From NCBI GenBank assembly GCA_905478185.1, contig CAJQHO010000009.1, positions 1-42,761 on the forward strand: a stretch of 42,761 nt of DNA, given 5' to 3'. This document shows, piece by piece, positions 26,084-34,551 of this stretch. The notes under the pieces are model-generated. The model saw only the letters and a program-made list of their open reading frames with translations, was not told where the DNA came from and ran no database searches. The stretch is from an uncultured Flavobacteriales bacterium. Its GTDB lineage: Bacteria; Bacteroidota; Bacteroidia; Flavobacteriales; BACL11. Made by a program: the position numbers and the translations under genes. How positions within the stretch are numbered: the stretch's first letter is position 1; every line of letters begins with the position of its first letter.

Positions 26084-27107
26084 GATAAATAACATCCAAA
26101 ATAGTTTGCCCAACAGCATTAAGAGTTTCTTTATCGATATTCTTCATATCATCTCTGTGAGTGTGCCAATGCTTGTTGAAATTACTTTCAGTGGCTGGAT
26201 CATACTCAATAATATCAATAGTAGGAATTCCAGTAATTTGGTTTACATACAAATGGTCATCAACTATTTGTTGAGCATTTTCAAATACAAAATACTTTCC
26301 AAAACCCAATCGATTGGCTTTACGCCATACCTTTTGTAAGATACTTGAAGCATAATAAAAGGAGATTTGCTCATGCCTAAAAGTGGCATCCTTTGCCCCT
26401 ACCATATCTAGCAAAATACCATATCTAGCAAAGTAATTCACTTTATGAGGGTTCTTGCTCCAATACTGTGAACCTAAGCACCAAGAATCTTGCATTAATG
26501 GGTAGTTGGAATTTTCAGGCTGACCATAATCTTCAGCATCAAAAAGTATAATGTCAACTCCTATTTTAGGATTTTTTTTACTGAATTGTCTTGCTAGTTC
26601 TATTAAAACTCCAACTCCACTTCCTCCATCATTTGCTCCAAGTATTGGGCTGCTTTGGTTTTCAGTATCATGGTCGGCAATGTGTCTACTGTCCCAATGG
26701 GCAAATAGAGCAACTCTATTATTTTTCTCTAGGGAGAAACTTGCAATAATATTTTTTAGCATATGATTTTTGCCATCATAAGTTCTGATTGGGGCTTCTT
26801 GTACAATTACATTTGGAGTATAAGTTTTGAATTTTTTTTCTAACCAAATAGCACAGTTTTTCCAGCCTTTGCTAGAAATTACTCTCGGACCAAAACTTAC
26901 TTGTTTTTCTATAAAATAATAAGCAGAATCTGCATTAAAAGTTGGGACTTCAATTTTTACTTTTGGTTTTTTTGGAGTAGTTTTTGTTTTTTGTTGAGGC
27001 TCAGTTGAGCAAGAAGAAAGAATAAGCATTGCTAAAAGCAACACACCCCCAACCCCTCTTTTTAGTAATGAGGTATTATCTAATATCATATGTCTAATAT
27101 CTATCAT
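26076..27107 (-). CDS. M28-family glutaminyl-peptide cyclotransferase lipoprotein
   Basis: Type II glutaminyl cyclase, which turns N-terminal glutamine of exported proteins into pyroglutamate. The 343-residue protein has a lipoprotein signal with lipobox cysteine C33, so it should sit in the envelope facing the periplasm. Zinc and catalytic residues follow the M28 order: FAHWDSR (H137, D139), GANDGGSG (D160), LFDAEDYG (190-193), and WHTH (H315). The WCLGSQYW segment and the end KNIDKETLNAVGQTILDVIYHE are typical of Bacteroidota cyclases. The ATG directly follows the cysS stop; codons 16-22 lie in an unusual G-rich block. Peptidase activity cannot be excluded. Confidence 0.88.
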   Translation of the reverse strand: MIDIRHMILDNTSLLKRGVGGVLLLAMLILSSCSTEPQQKTKTTPKKPKVKIEVPTFNADSAYYFIEKQVSFGPRVISSKGWKNCAIWLEKKFKTYTPNVIVQEAPIRTYDGKNHMLKNIIASFSLEKNNRVALFAHWDSRHIADHDTENQSSPILGANDGGSGVGVLIELARQFSKKNPKIGVDIILFDAEDYGQPENSNYPLMQDSWCLGSQYWSKNPHKVNYFARYGILLDMVGAKDATFRHEQISFYYASSILQKVWRKANRLGFGKYFVFENAQQIVDDHLYVNQITGIPTIDIIEYDPATESNFNKHWHTHRDDMKNIDKETLNAVGQTILDVIYHE

Positions 27108-28574
27108 TTATTTTATCTCCCAACTACTTCCTTCTCTGCTATCTTTTATCTGAATTCCAGCTTTTTCCAATTCATCACGAATCAAATCGGCAGTGCTAAA
27201 ATCTTTGTTCTTTTTTGCATTTCCTCTAAGTTTTAAAACTAATTCCATCACTTCATCAGTAAGGTCATTCCCTCCACTTTCTTTTGCAGAAATAAGTCCT
27301 AAAATATCAGTAACAAAATCAGAAAACAGTTTTTGCATTTTTGACAAATCGGAAGCAGTTAAACTTTCTTTACCATCTTTTACTGAGTTAATAATTCTTA
27401 CTCCACCAAATAAATGTGCAATTAAAATAGGAGTATTAAAATCATCATCCATTGCATCGTAACAATTCTTTTCTAGCTCGTTTATATCATAAGTTGAGTG
27501 GTCAGAATGCTTTAGATTTTCTAAAGTATCCATTGCATTCATCAGTTTTGTAAATCCTTTTTCGGCAGCTTGCAAGGCTTCATTGCCAAAATCAATAGTG
27601 CTTCTGTATTGCGCTTGAAGTATGAAAAAACGAATTGTCATTGGGCTATAAGCTCTATCTAATTTTGCATGATTTCCATTAAAAAACTCCTCTAAGTTGA
27701 TGAAGTTTCCAAGAGACTTACCCATCTTTTTCCCATCAATTGTAATCATATTATTGTGCATCCAGTAGTTTACAGGATTACAATTATTACAAGCGTTAGA
27801 TTGTGCGATTTCTGCTTCATGATGAGGGAAAACCAAGTCCATTCCACCTCCATGAATGTCAAATTTTTCCCCTAAATATTTTTCACTCATTGCAGAGCAC
27901 TCCATATGCCAACCAGGGAACCCTTCACCCCAAGGAGAATCCCATCTCATAATATGCTCAGGATTTGCTTTTTTCCAAATTGCAAAATCAACCGAACTTT
28001 TCTTTTCTGATTGCCCGTCCAAAGCACGAGTTCCCTCTAAAGTATCCTCTATATTTCTTCCTGACAGAGTTCCGTAAGGGTAAGATGCATTGTATTTCTT
28101 TACATCCAAATAAACAGAACTATTTACCTCATAAGCAAATCCATTTTTTAGGATTTTTTGCACCATTTCAATCTGCTCAATAATATGTCCAGTTGCTCTC
28201 GGTTCAATTGAAGGAGGCAAACAATTTAAAGCATCCATTGCTTTATGATAACTAATCGTGTAGAATTGAACAATTTCCATAGGTTCCAATTGTTCTAATC
28301 TTGCTTTTTTAGCAATTTTATCTTCTCCTTCATCTGCATCATTTTCAAGGTGTCCTGCATCTGTTATATTCCTAACATATCTTACTTTATAACCAGAGTG
28401 TTTTAAGTACCTAAAAACTACATCAAAAGTAATTGCAGGGCGCGCATGACCTAAGTGAGGATTTCCATAAACAGTAGGTCCACAAACATACATTCCTACA
28501 TGATTTTCCAATATAGGATTAAAAATTTCTTTCTTTCTTGTAAGCGTATTGTATATCTGTATTTTTCTGCTCAT
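27108..28574 (-). CDS. cysS: Cysteinyl-tRNA synthetase
   Basis: Class I aminoacyl-tRNA synthetase charging tRNA-Cys in the cytosol. The 488 residues include C31 of the zinc site in YVCGPTVYG, the HIGH-type HLGH at 40-43, the zinc-site segment WHMECSAMS and HHEAEIAQS, and the KMSKS-type KKMGKSLGN. The C-terminal anticodon-binding domain is present. It overlaps the threonine dehydrogenase stop by one base (TAATG) and is directly followed by the cyclase gene, so the three form one minus-strand operon with the NTF2-like lipoprotein. Confidence 0.97.
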   Translation of the reverse strand: MSRKIQIYNTLTRKKEIFNPILENHVGMYVCGPTVYGNPHLGHARPAITFDVVFRYLKHSGYKVRYVRNITDAGHLENDADEGEDKIAKKARLEQLEPMEIVQFYTISYHKAMDALNCLPPSIEPRATGHIIEQIEMVQKILKNGFAYEVNSSVYLDVKKYNASYPYGTLSGRNIEDTLEGTRALDGQSEKKSSVDFAIWKKANPEHIMRWDSPWGEGFPGWHMECSAMSEKYLGEKFDIHGGGMDLVFPHHEAEIAQSNACNNCNPVNYWMHNNMITIDGKKMGKSLGNFINLEEFFNGNHAKLDRAYSPMTIRFFILQAQYRSTIDFGNEALQAAEKGFTKLMNAMDTLENLKHSDHSTYDINELEKNCYDAMDDDFNTPILIAHLFGGVRIINSVKDGKESLTASDLSKMQKLFSDFVTDILGLISAKESGGNDLTDEVMELVLKLRGNAKKNKDFSTADLIRDELEKAGIQIKDSREGSSWEIK

Positions 28575-29533
28575 TATGCAATTGTTTTATATTTCTCTAT
28601 CAGATTTCTCATCATATCTGAAGTCATTTTTTCTAGGTTATATTTAAGCTTCCAACCCCAATCATTTTGCGCATGCGTATCATTAATTGATGATGGCCAT
28701 GAGCTCGCAATTTCTTGTCTGAAATCAGGCTGGTACCTCATTTTAAAATTTGGTATGTGTTTTGAAATTTCCTCAGATAATGTTTTTGGTGTAAAACTTA
28801 CACCTGCCAAATTATATGAGGAACGGATTTTTACTTGTTCAGCAGGAGCTTCCATTAATTCAATTGTAGCACGGATTGCATCTGGCATATACATCATTGG
28901 TAAGCTAGTATTTTCAGCTAAAAAACTTTCGTATTCACCATCAGTTATTGCTTTATGAAAAATTTCCACAGCATAATCAGTTGTTCCTCCCCCTGGTGCT
29001 GCTTTCCAGCCAATCAACCCTGGATAACGGATAGATCTTACATCTACTCCAAATTTATTAAAGTAATATTCATTCCATCTTTCTCCAGCTTGCTTTGTAA
29101 TTCCGTAAACAGTATTAGGTTCCATTACCGTGTATTGTGGGGTATTCTCCATTGGAGTTGTAGGCCCAAATACTGCAACAGATGAAGGCCAAAAAATCTT
29201 TTTAATGAGTCCATCTTTTGCTAAATCCAATACATGTGAATGAGAACGCATATTCAATTTCCAACCCAATTCAATGTTTTGCTCAGCAGTTGCAGATAGT
29301 AGTGCTGCTAATAAATAAACTTGAGTAACTTTATATTTTGCAACAATATTACGGAGGAGTTTTTCGTCCATAATATCCAAAATCTCAAAAGGTCCGGAAT
29401 TCATTACCTCATCATATGATTGGCGAATGTCTGATGCAATAACATTTTCGTTACCGTACATTTTTCTCAGCTCAACTACTAACTCTGTGCCAATTTGACC
29501 TGATGAACCTATAATTAAAATTCGTTCTTGCAT
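28574..29533 (-). CDS. tdh: L-threonine 3-dehydrogenase, SDR type
   Basis: Oxidises threonine to 2-amino-3-oxobutyrate with NAD, the first step of conversion to glycine. It belongs to the extended SDR form known in flavobacteria and animals, not the zinc alcohol dehydrogenase form. The protein is 319 residues from the ATG at 29533: Rossmann motif GSSGQIG at residues 9-15, catalytic YGITK, and family blocks [23 protein letters not shown] and [13 protein letters not shown] longer frame from 29596 is ruled out by a TATATTTG promoter element (minus strand, 29551-29558) between the two starts. First gene of the tdh-cysS-cyclase operon. Confidence 0.94.
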   Translation of the reverse strand: MQERILIIGSSGQIGTELVVELRKMYGNENVIASDIRQSYDEVMNSGPFEILDIMDEKLLRNIVAKYKVTQVYLLAALLSATAEQNIELGWKLNMRSHSHVLDLAKDGLIKKIFWPSSVAVFGPTTPMENTPQYTVMEPNTVYGITKQAGERWNEYYFNKFGVDVRSIRYPGLIGWKAAPGGGTTDYAVEIFHKAITDGEYESFLAENTSLPMMYMPDAIRATIELMEAPAEQVKIRSSYNLAGVSFTPKTLSEEISKHIPNFKMRYQPDFRQEIASSWPSSINDTHAQNDWGWKLKYNLEKMTSDMMRNLIEKYKTIA

Positions 29534-29550
29534 GCGTTTAAATATTTTGA

Positions 29551-29558
29551 CAAATATA
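29551..29558 (-). promoter_or_regulatory. tdh minus-7 element
   Basis: TATATTTG on the minus strand fits TAnnTTTG and ends 17 bp before the ATG at 29533. It decides the tdh start. No clear minus-33 box was seen. Confidence 0.6.
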
Positions 29559-29589
29559 ATATTATCTAATACTTTAATAGGAAAATTAA

Positions 29590-29622
29590 TTTGCAATAAA
29601 ATTTTAAGATTTTATATCTTTG
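29590..29622 (+). promoter_or_regulatory. trhO-queD promoter
   Basis: TTTG (29590-29593), a 21-bp spacer and TATCTTTG (29615-29622) match the Bacteroidota promoter in both boxes. The ATG of trhO follows 25 bp later. Confidence 0.75.
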
Positions 29623-29647
29623 CACTAATTTTACGAATCAGAATATT

Positions 29648-30709
29648 ATGGATCCGAATACTGGCAAAAAAGGAATGTTTAATAAACTAAGCAAGGAACA
29701 AGGTTTAGCTTTAGTAGAAAAGGAGGATTTCTCCAGGAAAACAGTTTCTTTTTATAGGTATGTTATTTTAGACGCTCCTTTTGATTTGCGTGATGAGCTT
29801 TATTTACAGTGGAATGAATTAGGAGTTTTAGGGCGAATTTACTTAGCACATGAAGGAGTAAATGCACAATTAAGCGTTCCTGAGCACAATTGGGAGGCAT
29901 TTGTAAAGGCAGTACATGCTAATAAATATTTTACAGCTATGCCCTTTAAAATTGCGGTTGAAGATGATGGAAAATCATTTTATAAACTGACAATTAAAGT
30001 GAGGCATCAGATTGTTGCTGATGGTTTGCCAATTGATGAATATGATGTAACTGATGTGGGGGTGCATTTGGATGCTGAAAAATGGAATAATGCGTTAGAA
30101 AGTGGAGCTACAGTAGTGGACATGCGTAATCATTATGAAAGTGAGATAGGAAAGTTTAAAGGAGCGATCTGCCCTGATGTTGAGACTTTTAAAGAAGAAT
30201 TACCTGAGGTAAAAGAAATGCTAAAAGGACAGGAAGAAGATGAAATTTTACTTTATTGTACGGGAGGGATAAGATGTGAGAAAACATCAGCATATTTAAA
30301 ACATCATGGGTTTAAAAATGTTTTTCAGTTGCATGGTGGGATAATTGATTATGCCCGACAATTAGAACAAGATGATAGTCTGGTAAACAACTATGAAGGC
30401 AAGAATTTTGTATTTGATGAAAGGAGAGGCGAGCGTATATCGGCTGATGTAATTAGTAATTGCCATCAATGTGGAGAGCCATTTGATACGCATGTAAATT
30501 GCAAGAATATAAATTGTAATTTATTGTTTTTGCAATGTGATAATTGTAAAACTAAGTATGAGAATTGCTGCTCAATAGAATGTATTGAAATTATTAATTT
30601 ACCAATGGAGGAGCAGAAGTTATTGAGAAAAGGAACGGGTCAAAAGAAGATGTATTACAGTCATAAAAGAGTTAATCTAAATTTAATTAAGTATGATAAG
30701 AATAACTAA
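29648..30709 (+). CDS. trhO: tRNA uridine-34 hydroxylase, rhodanese-like
   Basis: TrhO (YceA) family protein, which hydroxylates uridine-34 in the wobble position of some tRNAs. It has 353 residues: an N-terminal acylphosphatase-like domain (YVILDAPFDLRDELY), a rhodanese domain with the active cysteine C204 in LLYCTGGIRC, and a C-terminal cysteine-rich region from about 278 to 318 (CHQCGEP, CKNINC, CDNCKTKYENCC). The last probably binds zinc or a metal. The 3' end overlaps queD by 17 bp, so the two tRNA modification genes are coupled. Confidence 0.92.
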   Translation: MDPNTGKKGMFNKLSKEQGLALVEKEDFSRKTVSFYRYVILDAPFDLRDELYLQWNELGVLGRIYLAHEGVNAQLSVPEHNWEAFVKAVHANKYFTAMPFKIAVEDDGKSFYKLTIKVRHQIVADGLPIDEYDVTDVGVHLDAEKWNNALESGATVVDMRNHYESEIGKFKGAICPDVETFKEELPEVKEMLKGQEEDEILLYCTGGIRCEKTSAYLKHHGFKNVFQLHGGIIDYARQLEQDDSLVNNYEGKNFVFDERRGERISADVISNCHQCGEPFDTHVNCKNINCNLLFLQCDNCKTKYENCCSIECIEIINLPMEEQKLLRKGTGQKKMYYSHKRVNLNLIKYDKNN

Positions 30710-31142
30710 AGAATTTAAGTTTGAAATGGCACATGCCTTGCATGGGTATGATGGGCTTTGCGCAAACATACACGGGCACTCTTACAGGCTATGGGTAACT
30801 GTAAAAGGTAAAGTTAAGGAGGAACTCGGTCATCCTAAAAATGGCATGGTAATGGATTTTGGTGATTTAAAAAAGGTTGTAAAACCTAATATAGTAGATA
30901 AGTTTGATCATGCTTTGGTGCTTAATGCAAACTCCCCACATGCTGATATTAATTTGGAAGCTTTTGATAAAGTTTATCATCTGGATTATCAACCAACATC
31001 AGAGAATTTAGTTATTGATTTTGCTAACTATATTAAAGCACAACTTCCTGATGGCGTGAGTTTAGTAAAAGTTGTTTTATCAGAAACTGCAACTAGTTTT
31101 GCTGAGTGGAATGAGGATGACGTGCCCTCTCCTAATATATAG
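30693..31142 (+). CDS. queD: 6-carboxytetrahydropterin synthase (QueD/PTPS family)
   Basis: Converts dihydroneopterin triphosphate to 6-carboxy-5,6,7,8-tetrahydropterin in the route to queuosine. The protein has 149 residues, with zinc histidines at H14 (FEMAHAL), H27 and H29 (NIHGHSY), the catalytic C23 just before, and the acidic LSETATSFAEW block at the C-terminus. PTPS paralogues with other products exist, but coupling to trhO, a tRNA wobble-base enzyme, supports QueD. The start ATG lies inside the end of trhO. Confidence 0.92.
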   Translation: MIRITKEFKFEMAHALHGYDGLCANIHGHSYRLWVTVKGKVKEELGHPKNGMVMDFGDLKKVVKPNIVDKFDHALVLNANSPHADINLEAFDKVYHLDYQPTSENLVIDFANYIKAQLPDGVSLVKVVLSETATSFAEWNEDDVPSPNI

Positions 31143-31209
31143 AATTTATATAAATAAAAATGAATTTAAAATTATGTGCTAAATTATAGTTTCCATAAAT
31201 TGGTTTTTC

Positions 31210-31217
31210 TATTTTTG
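31210..31217 (+). promoter_or_regulatory. Minus-7 element of the cytochrome oxidase operon
   Basis: TATTTTTG matches TAnnTTTG and ends 20 bp before the coxB ATG. A TTTC at 31190-31193 (16-bp spacing) is a weak minus-33 candidate. It suggests the oxidase genes are transcribed separately from trhO-queD. Confidence 0.55.
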
Positions 31218-31237
31218 CGACCGAAAAAATTTATCAA

Positions 31238-32218
31238 ATGACAAATATTTTAATTTTTATTATTGCAATCTTAGTTATTGCAACATTAGTTCAGATTGTT
31301 AGAGTTAGCGAGCTATTATCAGAAATAAAAAATAAGGATGTTAATGAAGTAACCGATAAAGATAATAACACTCAAGGATTATTATTTTTAGTAGTAGGTT
31401 TTGGATTTTTAATTTTTGTTATCTGGCAAATGATAACTTGGAATCATCTTTTATTACCTCCTGCGAGTTCAGTACATGGGACTCAAATTGATTTATTAAT
31501 GAAAGTGTCCATGGGATTAATTATTGTAGTATTTTTTATTACATCACCTTTGCTATTTTATTTTGCATTTAAGTATAGGGGTAAAAAATCTAATAATGCA
31601 TATTTTTTATCACATAATAATAAGCTAGAAGTTGTTTGGACTGTTATTCCTACTATAATACTTACAGGGCTTATTATTTTTGGCTTAAAAACTTGGGATA
31701 ATGCCATGAATGTTCAGGTCACTGAATCAACTAAATTAATTGAAGTTTATGCAAAGCAATATAATTGGACTGCTAGATACTCAGGCCTTGACAATAAATT
31801 AGGTAAAGCAAATTATAAATTAGTTAAAGGGAAAAACACTCTTGGTGTTGACATGTTAGATATCAATTCTGCAGATGATAAAATGGCTAGAGAGGTTCAT
31901 TTAGTAGTTAATGAGCCAGTATTATTAAAGTTTCGTTCTCAGGATGTAATACATTCTGCTTTCTTACCACATTTTAGAGTACAAATGAATTGCGTTCCAG
32001 GAATTACCACTCAATTTGGATTTACCCCTAACAAAACAACTGCTCAAATGAAAGAAAGTGAGGGCGAGGATTTTGAATATGTTTTATTGTGTAATAAGAT
32101 ATGTGGAGCTTCACATTTTAACATGCAAATGAAATTTATTGTTGAAACCCAAGAAGAATATGATATTTGGATTGCTTCTCAGGAGAACTTAGAAAAAAAA
32201 TTATTAACTCAAAAATAA
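31238..32218 (+). CDS. coxB: Cytochrome c oxidase subunit II
   Basis: CuA-carrying subunit that receives electrons from cytochrome c and hands them to subunit I. At 326 residues it has three predicted helices (about 2-22, 47-68, 89-111 and a further one around 132-151), then the cupredoxin domain. The CuA ligands are visible: H239 and C285-x3-C289-x3-H293-x2-M296 in the CNKICGASHFNMQM segment. The position usually holding glutamate between the two cysteines is lysine (K287), a form I associate with Bacteroidota. There is no heme c motif (CxxCH), so it is not a caa3-type fusion. First gene of the oxidase operon, nine bp before coxA. Confidence 0.94.
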   Translation: MTNILIFIIAILVIATLVQIVRVSELLSEIKNKDVNEVTDKDNNTQGLLFLVVGFGFLIFVIWQMITWNHLLLPPASSVHGTQIDLLMKVSMGLIIVVFFITSPLLFYFAFKYRGKKSNNAYFLSHNNKLEVVWTVIPTIILTGLIIFGLKTWDNAMNVQVTESTKLIEVYAKQYNWTARYSGLDNKLGKANYKLVKGKNTLGVDMLDINSADDKMAREVHLVVNEPVLLKFRSQDVIHSAFLPHFRVQMNCVPGITTQFGFTPNKTTAQMKESEGEDFEYVLLCNKICGASHFNMQMKFIVETQEEYDIWIASQENLEKKLLTQK

Positions 32219-32226
32219 TATAAAGG

Positions 32227-33978
32227 ATGTCGGAACATCATAAAGAAAACTTCATTACTAAATACATTTTTAGTATGGATCATAAGATGATTGCAAAGCA
32301 ATTTCTTTTAACTGGAATGTTTATGGCCGTTGTTGGGATGCTGATGTCTGCTATTTTCAGAGTCCAATTGGCTAACCCTGGTGAAACTTCTGTATTATAT
32401 AACTTACTGCCAAGCGCTTGGCTAAATGATGCAGGTGGTTTAAATCCTGATAAATATTTAGCCTTAGTTACTATGCATGGTACAATATTAGTTTTTTGGG
32501 TGCTAACAGCCGGTCTTTCAGGTACATTTGCTAATTTCTTAATACCATTACAAATTGGCGCTAGAGATATGGCTTCTGGATTTTTAAACATGCTTTCTTA
32601 TTGGTTCTTTTTTATCGCTACTGTTGTATTGATGAGTTCATTATTTGTTGAGTCAGGCCCAGCATCTGGTGGTTGGACAATCTACCCCCCACTTTCTGCA
32701 CTGCCACAAGCAATTCCTGGCTCAGGTACTGGTATGACATTATGGTTAATTAGTATAACATTATTTGTTGTTGGCTCATTACTTGGAGGGCTAAATTATA
32801 TAGTTACAATATTAAATTTAAGAACTATTGGAATGACTATGAAACGTCTTCCCCTTACAGTTTGGGCTTTATTAATCACAGCAATACTTGGGGTCCTTTC
32901 ATTTCCAGTTCTTTTATCTTGTGGTTTATTACTAGTTTTTGACAGATCATTTGGTACTAGTTTTTATCTTTCAGATATCATTATTAATGGTGAAATTTTA
33001 CATAATGAAGGAGGGAGTCCTATTTTATTCGAGCATTTATTTTGGTTTTTAGGTCATCCTGAAGTTTACATTATTTTATTACCTGCATTGGGTATTGTTT
33101 CTGAGGTTATTGCTGTAAATTCAAGAAAACCTATTTTTGGATATAAAGCAATGGTTGGTGCGTTATTATTAATTGCATTTTTATCATTTATTGTTTGGGG
33201 ACATCATATGTTTATGACTGGGATGAATCCCTTCCTTGGTTCTGTATTTACATTTACTACTTTACTTATAGCTATACCTTCAGCCGTAAAAGTATTTAAT
33301 TATTTAGCTACTTTATGGAGAGGAAATATTCGTTTCACTCCAGCAATGTTATTTGCTATTGGTACGGTTTCAGCATTTATTACGGGTGGATTAACTGGAA
33401 TTATTTTAGGAGATAGTGCTTTAGATATTAATGTACATGACACTTATTTTGTTGTAGGGCACTTTCATATTGTAATGGGTCTTTCTGCTATATATGGTAT
33501 GTTCGCAGGGGTGTATCATTGGTTCCCTAAAATGTACGGAAGAATGATGAATAAGAATTTAGGATATATACATTTCTGGGGTACTTTTATTTGTGCATAT
33601 GGCGTATTTTTCCCAATGCATTTTTTAGGATTAGCTGGTTTACCAAGAAGATATTACTCTAATTCAGCTTTCCCAATGTTTGATGGGTTATCGGATATTA
33701 ATGCTCTTATTACTTTCTTTGCATTAGCTGGAGCTGTAGTTCAAGTAATTTTTCTTTTTAATTTCTTTTATAGTATATTCAAAGGAACAAAAGCAACTCA
33801 GAATCCATGGAAGTCAAATACTTTAGAGTGGACTACTCCTATAGAAAGAATACATGGTAATTGGCCTGGAGACTTACCAGTTGTAAAACGTTGGGCTTAT
33901 GATTATTCAAAGCCAGGTGCTGATGAAGATTTCATTTTACAAACTGAACCATTAAAAGAGGGAGAGGTAGAGCATTAA
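32227..33978 (+). CDS. coxA: Cytochrome c oxidase subunit I
   Basis: Catalytic heme-copper subunit reducing oxygen to water and pumping protons, with about 12 membrane helices over 583 residues. Ligands recognised: low-spin heme histidine in TMHGTILVF (H84), CuB histidine and cross-linked tyrosine in GHPEVYIILLP (276-281 onwards), CuB HH at 326-327 in WGHHMF, and the two heme histidines in HDTYFVVGHFHIVMG (404-418). The GHPEV glutamate indicates an A1-type oxidase with a D-channel. It follows coxB by eight bp and stops one base before the subunit III gene. Confidence 0.96.
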   Translation: MSEHHKENFITKYIFSMDHKMIAKQFLLTGMFMAVVGMLMSAIFRVQLANPGETSVLYNLLPSAWLNDAGGLNPDKYLALVTMHGTILVFWVLTAGLSGTFANFLIPLQIGARDMASGFLNMLSYWFFFIATVVLMSSLFVESGPASGGWTIYPPLSALPQAIPGSGTGMTLWLISITLFVVGSLLGGLNYIVTILNLRTIGMTMKRLPLTVWALLITAILGVLSFPVLLSCGLLLVFDRSFGTSFYLSDIIINGEILHNEGGSPILFEHLFWFLGHPEVYIILLPALGIVSEVIAVNSRKPIFGYKAMVGALLLIAFLSFIVWGHHMFMTGMNPFLGSVFTFTTLLIAIPSAVKVFNYLATLWRGNIRFTPAMLFAIGTVSAFITGGLTGIILGDSALDINVHDTYFVVGHFHIVMGLSAIYGMFAGVYHWFPKMYGRMMNKNLGYIHFWGTFICAYGVFFPMHFLGLAGLPRRYYSNSAFPMFDGLSDINALITFFALAGAVVQVIFLFNFFYSIFKGTKATQNPWKSNTLEWTTPIERIHGNWPGDLPVVKRWAYDYSKPGADEDFILQTEPLKEGEVEH

Positions 33979-33979
33979 T

Positions 33980-34534
33980 ATGGACATAGCTTTAAGAAAT
34001 ATAGTTAAAAAACAGCTTTTATGGATATCATTAGCTGCAATTTCAATGTTTTTTGCAAGCATGTTATCTGCATTTATAGTTGAAAAAGCTGACGTTGGAA
34101 ATTGGAAAGAATTTATTTTGCCAAATTATTTTGTATTAAGTACTGGGGTTATTATTCTCAGTAGTTTAGTGCTATTCTTTATTAAACCTCAACTTAAAAA
34201 AGAAAAGTCCATATTTGGTTTAGTTTTTACTGTTTTAATTTTAGGAATCCTATTTTCATATTTTCAAATTAAGGGATGGCAGCAATTAACTAATCAAGGC
34301 ATTTATTTAACAGGAGTTGGCAGTAATATATCAGGATCGTTTTTATATATTTTAACTTTAACTCACCTTTTACATCTTGTTGGAGGGATAGTTGGATTAT
34401 GCATAAGCACAATTAAATCAAAACAGAATTTATACTCAATTAATAATTACTTAGGCTTAGAGTTAACAGCTATCTACTGGCATTTTTTAACTGTACTTTG
34501 GGTTGTATTATTTGCGTTTTTAAAATTCTATTAA
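33980..34534 (+). CDS. Cytochrome c oxidase subunit III, short form
   Basis: A 184-residue membrane protein of the heme-copper oxidase subunit III family with five predicted helices. It has the conserved LTLTHLLHLVGGIVGL block and the terminal YWHFLTVLWVVLFAFLKFY motif shared by subunits III. It starts one base after coxA stops. Bacteroidota oxidase clusters commonly carry this short form followed by a longer second subunit III, as here. Subunit III stabilises subunit I and supports proton uptake. Confidence 0.9.
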   Translation: MDIALRNIVKKQLLWISLAAISMFFASMLSAFIVEKADVGNWKEFILPNYFVLSTGVIILSSLVLFFIKPQLKKEKSIFGLVFTVLILGILFSYFQIKGWQQLTNQGIYLTGVGSNISGSFLYILTLTHLLHLVGGIVGLCISTIKSKQNLYSINNYLGLELTAIYWHFLTVLWVVLFAFLKFY

Positions 34535-34551
34535 ATCAATAAATTAAAGCT

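Noticed and set aside
27045-27057. Mobile element scar in the cyclase gene
   Set aside because: The G-rich block is only a few codons long, keeps the frame and has no flanking duplications or terminal repeats, so insertion is not demonstrated; kept only as a repeat-like oddity.
28455-28958. Open frame of 167 codons on the plus strand across the cysS/tdh junction
   Set aside because: It is antisense to two well-supported enzymes and its translation resembles no protein family.
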